Below are positions 57,183 to 64,000 of a DNA stretch of 64,000 bases, in pieces. The stretch lies in assembly GCF_000204055.1 (NCBI RefSeq), contig NW_006768768.1, positions 2,069,088 to 2,133,087 of the forward strand. The letters are read 5' to 3'. Position numbers and translations under genes: made by a program. How positions within the stretch are numbered: the first letter of the stretch is position 1; every line of letters begins with the position of its first letter. The notes beneath the pieces were generated by a model. It was not told the DNA's origin and did not search any database. It saw nothing but the letters and a program-made list of their open reading frames with translations. Source of the stretch: Melampsora larici-populina 98AG31. Its lineage: Eukaryota > Basidiomycota > Pucciniomycetes > Pucciniales > Melampsoraceae.

Positions 57183-60100
57183 ATGCCACGATTTGAAGGT
57201 GTTCACCAACCATTCAAACCCAAAAACCCATACTGGAACAAACCCGCCAAAACCGAGCTACAGAAAAAGTATTTTAAAAAGATGAAGAAGGCGGTGAATG
57301 CCCAAAAGAAGGAACGGGGCTCTACCTCTCAAACCCACAATAATCCGTATCGCGAAGGTGGTGACCACGATTATGAGGACATTGGACTTTTGCACGATAT
57401 GAATAATGAAGAAAGATGTCCCAATGCGTTTCCTGACTTCATTAATGATATTCACGAAGCTCTACTTGAAGTCGAAAGGCAGGAACGCCAACGTCAACTG
57501 GAAAAAGCTTTACACGACATGTTTGGTGCTTATCTGGAATGTGGAATGAAGACAAGCGAATGGGGCAATCCTGCCACTTGGGACTTTGATCACAAAGCTC
57601 AATGTCGATGTCCACCAAGTCAATGGCGGGAAAGGAATGTTGACCTTGTTGACCTCTTAAGTGAGTTTGATATAATGTAAATTTAATTTAATTTCATTTA
57701 ACTGATCCATCCTCTCATTGAGGGCAGCCCGTCGAAAGGCTCAGATTCGGTTTTGTCCCTGTTACCAAAGCGATCAAACCCGACTGATTCTCATGGGATA
57801 CATTGGGGGCTCGCCCAAATATCCACAGACCGCCTTTTCCATCAGGCTTCTTCGATTCTTCCATACCCTTTGGAAGTTCTGTACAGTCCGAATTGACCCA
57901 TTTGTGCGAGCGCTCGATGGTTTCCTCAATGGGTTCAATCCATTCATTCTTACCAAAAATGACCAGGTCAGTCCGATGTTATTAGTTTAATCAAGCCTCA
58001 GGATCCGAAAGGATTCAAACGTTGACTAATGCTGTTCACTTCAGCCTTGGCGATGGCACACACCATTCACTTGGGCAGTCGACGCCTATCGACTCTTGCT
58101 GGCGATGACAGAATCCGCGATTGATGAACAACTTCGCCTCACCGCGCTGGACAAAGTTGCTGAAAACTGTCCTCGATGCTTTGGGCCACCAATTCCACTT
58201 GAATCGCCAGCCTCAGAACCGGATATAGTAGTATGCATGGATGGTAATTTTCAGCATCGACGTCACATAGCTGCAGGAACTAAAGCAGGGAAAGTAGCTA
58301 CCAAGATGCCACCTCTGTTTCTACCGGACGAGACAGTGAAACAAATGGAGGCCCGGCTGAACGGCCTTCCTGAGGATGAGTTTGTGAGAAACTTTTCGAA
58401 CTGTTCATTCATATCAACTTATAGCTTTCTCTTTACAAGCTGACGTATGCTCATTTGTATCCAGCAAGCTTGTGCAGCTCAACATACTGCAGCGAATGAT
58501 ACTCGCGGTAAAGGCCATTGGGGAGGTTGTGACGAGACGGGTCTAATGGCAATGGTGTGCCGTCACGACCACTCTCTCCGCTTTGCTAACATTGTGCAAA
58601 GTGGTGAAAAGTAAGTTTTTTGCCTGGCTTCCTTTTTCAATATAGAGTAATAACTGAACATGGGATCGATCAGGCTACACTATAGCTACAGTTTGATTCA
58701 ATGGATACTGGACTTGACCCGAAACCATGGACTCACTCCTCGCCGAGTTGCCTTTTTGTACGACATTGGATGTACGATGCTTGCTGGAATAGAGAATGTA
58801 AGGTTTATTGTGGCCAAACATTCATAATCGTACTAAAAGCACGGTTCGACAGCGTGGAATGTTTGCAGATGAACGGGCCCACGGGCGACTCAAATTTGGC
58901 ACAAGCGTATTCCACGCGTATGTGCATCGGTGGTCTTGCCAGCTGCGCTGGAATCCCCGGCTTAATCTGGGGTTTGGACTTTCTGATGGTGAAGGAAGCG
59001 AGAGGGTGTGGTCTGGCCTGGATTCCCTCATACCTCCACTCAGGTACGCCACCGCACAACACCGGGTGAACGCGATCCACATGCGTTCAGCTCATGTCAA
59101 TTCACGGCTGCGTCATGAAGCGGGTACGCGAATGTTACTCAATATTTGTATCCATACACATCATCCCACTGACCATCCCCTGCTGTTCGATGTATCACAG
59201 TTTATCATCTAATAAGGAAGACAACTGAGGCTAAGAAGCGCCTTGAAGAGGCTTCAGAGACCCTTAGGACGCTGTCGACCCCGGGCGAGGGGTGCCCTGG
59301 ACGCGATTCTGCCTATTTTGAGGCCAAGTGGATGGCTCAACGAACGCGACAGCTAGATGCAATGACTGAGAGACAGCAAGCAAAAAGAGACAAGATAGCT
59401 CTGTTACTCGGTCTGGAGGAAGGCCTTCATGTTACTCTGTAAGTGCAGCCTAGCAGCTTACTAACAGTTCGTGTCATAATAGACATAATCTGACCCATGA
59501 ATTTGGGTGCTTGAAGCGCTCGACTCGCCTTCATGGAAGATACTGATAGAAGAGCAAGAACCCAAGCTGAACGAAATGAGCTGCTGGCCCTTCCTAGGAC
59601 TGTGGCTGATATTGAAGATTGGATTGATGCTGTGGCGATTCAGCTTGGGGGTGCTGAGTTTCAAAACATTTTGGGTGCCCAAAGTATGTCTCCATCGGCC
59701 TTTATGAGATGAGATCACTGATGCTAACATGTCTGATTTATCTCCAGAGAATCAAAAAACCGCACTTGTAGCGCTGTCTGTTGCGCGGGGGTGCTTGTAT
59801 GAAGCGAAAGTCGGAGTAATCGAATCAAGGCTACGGCGTCATCGCAGCTCAGGTGACCAACGATTGTACGTATTTATCCAGACCCGACCTGACGCATATG
59901 CCATCTCTGCCACCAGGAACGAGAGTACAGCAGCAGCACGCACGCCAGTGTAGAGATAAATTGAGAGATCTACGGACCAAATACAACACTTAAAAGCGAC
60001 GTGTTCTCAAGTATCACACAGATTACCCAACAAGTGAACGTGTGGAACTGCCAGACTTTGAAACAATCGAAGCAATGGAGACGGATGATCCCTTCTGGGA

Positions 60101-60663
60101 CCGCGGCGAAAACGTGGTACAAGAGGGTGACGAGGCGGAAAAAGGCCGCATTCGCCAAGGTATTCAAGCCTTCTTGGCCCATAGGTCAGCTAAAGAAGAG
60201 CTGCGTCGTCTCGCGCGGGAAGCTTGCCAAATGATGAGTTGGGCCATTGAGTATCATGGTCGAATTATGACACTCAAGAACAGTCTTGATCAAGGTAATC
60301 GTGTTGTTACTGTGACTTATGTATATGATTGCACGTCAGGTTGATTGTTTTAATTGCGACTTGTATCCAGAGTATACTCCTGCAGAGAAGACTCAGAAGA
60401 TGGCCCTTTACAGGATTGTGGCTGGTCGGGCTTGTCAGTTGTGGAAGAATTGGCGAAATCTCAAAAATCAGCTAGAAGATACTCGTCGTGAATTGCCTGG
60501 CTGCGACCAAGTGGATAGAACGTTAGGACAGGGTTGGAGTAAGGTTTGTGATTGGGTAATTGCAGAAAGGGCTCAGTTGACGCCGGAGGTGATGGGGGAG
60601 GAGCCCGATTTTTATGAGGAGCGGGAGGACCGCATTTATGGTGATGAGATATGGCAAGACTAA
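57183..60663 (+). CDS. KDZ-family transposase with cysteine-cluster region
   Basis: ATG at 57183. Exons resolved in phase: 57183-57660, 57728-57966, 58045-58383, 58465-58610, 58674-58797 and 58853-59123; further ones near 59216-59440, 59520-59690, 59750-59870, 60000-60290 and 60370-60663. N-terminal CxC-type region: CRCPPSQW, FCPCYQSDQTRLILMGYIGG. Catalytic core: VVCMDGNFQHRR (first Asp), GCDETGLMAMVCRHD, FLYDIGC (second Asp) and GLSDGEGSERVWS (Glu), the full KDZ set. The C-terminal third is coiled (KKRLEEASETLRTL, FWDRGENVVQEGDEAEK). I see no stop inside the resolved exons, unlike the neighbouring transposon genes. Kyakuja/Dileera/Zisupton elements in basidiomycetes are known to travel with TET/JBP genes. 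Confidence 0.88.
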
Positions 60664-60867
60664 TGCTTCGTGCTTTTTCATGTAATTATTTTTGTTGACT
60701 CATATAACCAACCGATTATTTGCTATCAATTGCATATCCATTACGAGATTTGGTACAAGTGTATTGATTTATACAAAAATAAGGGTTTTCTGAGCTAGCT
60801 GAAGAGGCTGGCTATTCGAGCCACACCAGAAAGGTCACTCAACCAGACTACATTTGTTAACAACAGC

Positions 60868-60900
60868 TGTACATAGATGAATGAGGGGAACCTATGTACA
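60868..60900. terminator. Small inverted repeat between convergent genes
   Basis: TGTACATAG (60868-60876) and CTATGTACA (60892-60900) form a 9-bp perfect stem with a 15-base loop, between the KDZ gene end (60663) and the reverse gene end (60917). It could aid 3'-end formation or mark an element end; neither is shown. Confidence 0.3.
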
Positions 60901-60916
60901 ATAGCGATGCAACAGG

Positions 60917-63541
60917 CTAATCAACTTCAACAGCAGTACCGTGGGAAGCATACAACAACAGATATTCAGCAACTAAGATGGGGTAGATACATTTGGTGAA
61001 CATGTTGAAATGGGATTGATACTTAGTAACCCATGAAGCTGTCTCCGGCTTGGCAAGTTTATACCATTCTTGCCACGGCTTAGGTATAGGAACACACAGG
61101 GAGGATACTAAAGAAAGAGACAAGAAATGAAAACCTTTTCGATCATAACAGAGGTATATAGGAGGATTATTGTTCACTGGGCCTTCCAAAGGTAATGCCG
61201 AAAAGCTTTCATGGCCGTGACCGTAAACACAGAAAGGCCGCTGATAAGTTGTTGCAATGAGGTACAACATCTGGGCGGAATCGAGCCACAGTGAAGGTGT
61301 GTCCAATACTTGTTTCCTGTTAGTTTTGAGGACCGATATGTGTTCTGCTACTCCACCATCTCCTCGCTTACGTGCTTTGAAGTGAGAGTTGTAGAAGTGA
61401 GTTTTGGACTGTAACTCTGCAATCAGTTCATCCCGCACCAGAGACCATTTATCTTCAGATCGGCCCAGACTGATTGCAATCGCTCGGTAACCGCAACGGC
61501 CATCACCAATTGGGTTGGAGACTGATGACACATATCCATGAAGCCAAACGGGAACACGAGGGTCCTAAGCGAGAATTATATAAGAGATCTGGATGTATGT
61601 ACGCTAAAATGAGACAGAAACAGCAGGTTGAAGCCTGACGTACACACTTTTTTCCCCGTGTGGGTACGTGCAGACCGGCGAGGACCTGGCACTGAAGACG
61701 TGTTGGTGTCAACCTCGTTGTGCCTACTAGATCTTCGAAGGCTTGAGCTTTGCTCCACTTGGCCAGAAGCCGATGCGAAAGCAGCAGCAGCCTTTCGTTT
61801 CTTCACCTAACATAGGGAGCACGATATGGAGTGTAAGCTGCATGCGATAAACACTATTTTAAACTAGATATGACACACTTTGTTGGATGCAGGCGGCGTG
61901 GGGCCTATCGGGGGGTTTTCTTCTGGTGGATTTTCATCGCGGTGGGTTATGCTTGTTCCTGTCGCAGACGGTAACAACGATTCCAGCTGAAAGCTCCCGT
62001 CATTATTGTCAATGTCGCACTCTGTAGGCAAAAATTCGGTTGCAGGTAGATCACTTTCCAGCGTGGTGGTGAGGGAAAGCACTGTGGGTAAGGCCTAGAA
62101 TGTAAGTTCGATATGATTGACGTAAAATCACTACAATTTAGCCTCGGAGTACAATTGCGAGTGCTGAAGGGCGGGGGAACGATACTTACCATAGGCTGTT
62201 TGGTCGATGGAAGTGTAGTGGGAATAAGAGTAGGTGAAGGCTATCATATTAAAATTTTTAGTCACTGAGTTGTACACCTGAGCGCATATTAATGTGAGCT
62301 GGCTCACCAAAGAGTCAGTGTCATGGGTATCCTCAGAGTCATAATCAACCAATCGTTCCAGATCTAAAGAAGAATATGGGGCGGCTGGAATCTTTGATGC
62401 GTGTGTTTTGGGTTGAAGATGTGATGAATCGAGGCACTGAGGTAATATAAGGTAAGTCAGTTGAGAAGTTGAATAGCGGAGGCTGTGGGGCGGGGCTGAC
62501 TGGTCCTGGTGAGATTACAACGTGTGTGTTACCAATGATGGGTTGATCTGAGACCTGATCTGCCTTGGAATCTAGACTGGGACTTGGATCGAGCGCAGGT
62601 GTCAAATTAAGGGATGTTGTATCGAGATCAGTTGTTGTATCGGGAGCAGTTGTTGTATCGAGAGCTGGTGTACTTGGTTTGAGAGCTGGGGTTTTCTTGA
62701 TGATTTTATTGTGTTTCTTCTTCATGACCAGGGGAGCTTTGTCTGTGCGCTGAGCAACAGGCTTGATAGCAATTCGAGATGAGAGTGATTGTTCAGCATT
62801 GATTGTTGATGTTGTCTTGATCGCTGCCGATGACAAGGCAGAGTCTGTTGTTGATGCACAGGGGGTATTCAGCGGTAGGTTTGGGATGGTGGCGCTGTAC
62901 TTCTGAAGTACTTCCTCGATTTCAGCAAGTGCTTGAGGCCGATGAACGTCTGAGATCTGAGATAATTTGTGCGAAATCTGGAGGACCGTATGTAAGCATT
63001 TGACTGGCCAATAGGAGCAAGTGAATAAACAAACCTGAGTTGATCGTTGTTTGATCTCAGTCATGCTCTCAGATAATGTTGCCTGATGTGTCTGGATGTG
63101 GATTGAAAGTGGTGCAATAAGCGTAAGATCATGAGGTTGGGAAGTTATAGATTGACTGACGGTTGCTCCAATTGGACCGTGGTTGTGTCCGGAGTGTTTG
63201 ATATGAATGACCCAACTGCCAACTGGTGGTAGCGATTGAGTGGAATTCTCCATTACAATTGCCTGGAGATGACTGGGAACACGGGGAGCAATGATCTCGG
63301 ACACAGTCAAGGAGAAAGGACAGTCGGTTTTGCGGGATGTGGAATGAATGGAAGGTTTCCGTCCTGATCGATGGCAGGTGTAGCGTACACTGGTGTCGTC
63401 TGAAGATCGAATTGTGATCTTGTATCCGTTTGCAACGGCGTGAGCTTGGAGCTTGTCATGAATATCGGATTGTGAGGAACCAATGAGGTTGAGTGGTGGC
63501 GGTTGAAGGCTGGGAACGGTGCTTGACAAAGTAGTTGGCAT
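60917..63541 (-). CDS. FAR1-type DNA-binding plus OTU protease protein without transposase core
   Basis: Reverse-strand, multi-exon gene. The first exon starts at ATG 63541: a FAR1/WRKY-GCM1-like region (HAVANGYKITIRSS, YTCHRSGRKP, DCPFSLTV, KHSGHNHGP). Then a long Ser/Thr/Pro-rich linker with DTTT repeats (about 62990-62350), short exons around 62350-61600 with basic patches (KKRKAAAAF, RRSART), and a last exon ending at 60917 with an OTU domain: VSNPIGDGRCGYRAIAISLG (catalytic Cys) and a late KGFHFLSL (His). Unlike the gene at 44292-48246, the MULE DDE core and RTC4 domain are absent. Middle splice joins are not resolved, and one frame change near 62380-62450 needs an intron or is a mutation. 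Confidence 0.7.
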
Positions 63542-64000
63542 GATGCGGTATTGATGGTGGTCCTTGAAATTGATTGTTTGACTTATTCAACAATGGAGGA
63601 GTTGTAGTGAGGTGGGAGGAAGGTGTGTTATTGAGCTATTGGTCGGGTTATGTGAAAAGTGTAAAGATAATAAAGGGTGGTGGAGTTATGTTTTGGTTTG
63701 TGTATGTAGTAGTGTTATGTATACAGGGTGTTAGGATGTCGTGGTCATTTTTTTCAAGTGGGTGATGTTGAAGGGAGGTATAGTTCTGATTGGGGGGTGC
63801 GTGCATATAATTAAGATGGGTAGGTAATTACACAGGGGTAGGTTTGTCAATTGTGAGGTCAGAATATATAAGACCAGGTGGATTATTGTGTTGAGAGGGT
63901 GAGTATATGGAAGGGTGGTGTAGTGGTAATGAGGGGTGGTGTGTGTTGTGTAAGCGTGCGAGGCTGATGAGGGCCTCCCTAAGGGAAAAGTGGGACTTAG
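63542..64000 (-). promoter_or_regulatory. Upstream region of the FAR1-OTU gene, C/A-rich on the gene strand
   Basis: On the reverse strand the sequence is C/A-rich with many CACCACCC-type words. A TATA-like TTATATATT lies near 63865-63873, about 325 bp upstream of the ATG. The window ends inside it, so an element end may lie outside. Confidence 0.4.

Overview
The window is a stretch of fungal nuclear DNA. Genes carry many short GT-AG introns, and several proteins belong to sets expanded in rust fungi: a TET/JBP-like dioxygenase, a KDZ transposase with cysteine clusters, FAR1/MULE-RTC4-OTU proteins and F-box-like LRR proteins. The best guess is a rust (Pucciniales, Melampsora- or Puccinia-like). 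The genus is inference; nothing here fixes it. One run of 100 Ns (48247-48346) is a scaffold gap.

Layout. 373-9040 is a Ty1/copia retrotransposon with an intact 1537-residue polyprotein; its 5' LTR is split by an intact hAT transposon (452-3794) with 16-bp TIRs and an 8-bp target duplication. 9046-13281 has no intact gene but holds a decayed hAT fragment, a PIF/Harbinger-like MITE and a 300-bp tandem duplication. 13282-16510 carries two host genes: a DUF1688/Urc4-like uracil-catabolism protein (-) and a Nop13-like two-RRM protein (+). A four-copy 200-bp tandem array follows. 18602-24864 is a Ty3/gypsy element with apparently identical LTRs but a broken polyprotein; it landed inside a small secreted-protein gene on the other strand. 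26382-34441 is a host segment: a small secreted protein, an F-box-like/LRR protein and a 13-exon C1-tetrahydrofolate synthase.

The right half is almost wholly mobile or transposon-derived. 34581-42017 is a 7.4-kb element with 200-bp TIRs that look identical and a 9-bp target duplication. It holds two tail-to-tail genes, a DUF6589 protein (+) and a RecQ-like helicase (-), and no classical transposase. The helicase is interrupted by a CACTA-type foldback MITE. A second, diverged DUF6589 copy lies beside it. 44292-48246 encodes a FAR1-MULE transposase followed by an RTC4-like plus OTU protein. 49222-60663 carries four forward genes, including a TET/JBP-like dioxygenase and an apparently intact KDZ transposase. 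60917-63541 is a reverse gene with a FAR1-type domain and an OTU domain but no transposase core.

A recurring theme is decay at CpG. Eight in-frame TGA stops in five genes of four different mobile units sit where a CGA arginine codon fits. The MULE has lost its first catalytic Asp by a change compatible with CpG to CpA, and the only two copia LTR differences are CpG transitions. Together with a TET/JBP-type enzyme (a family acting on modified bases) beside a KDZ transposase, this suggests a genome where cytosine methylation shapes transposon fate.
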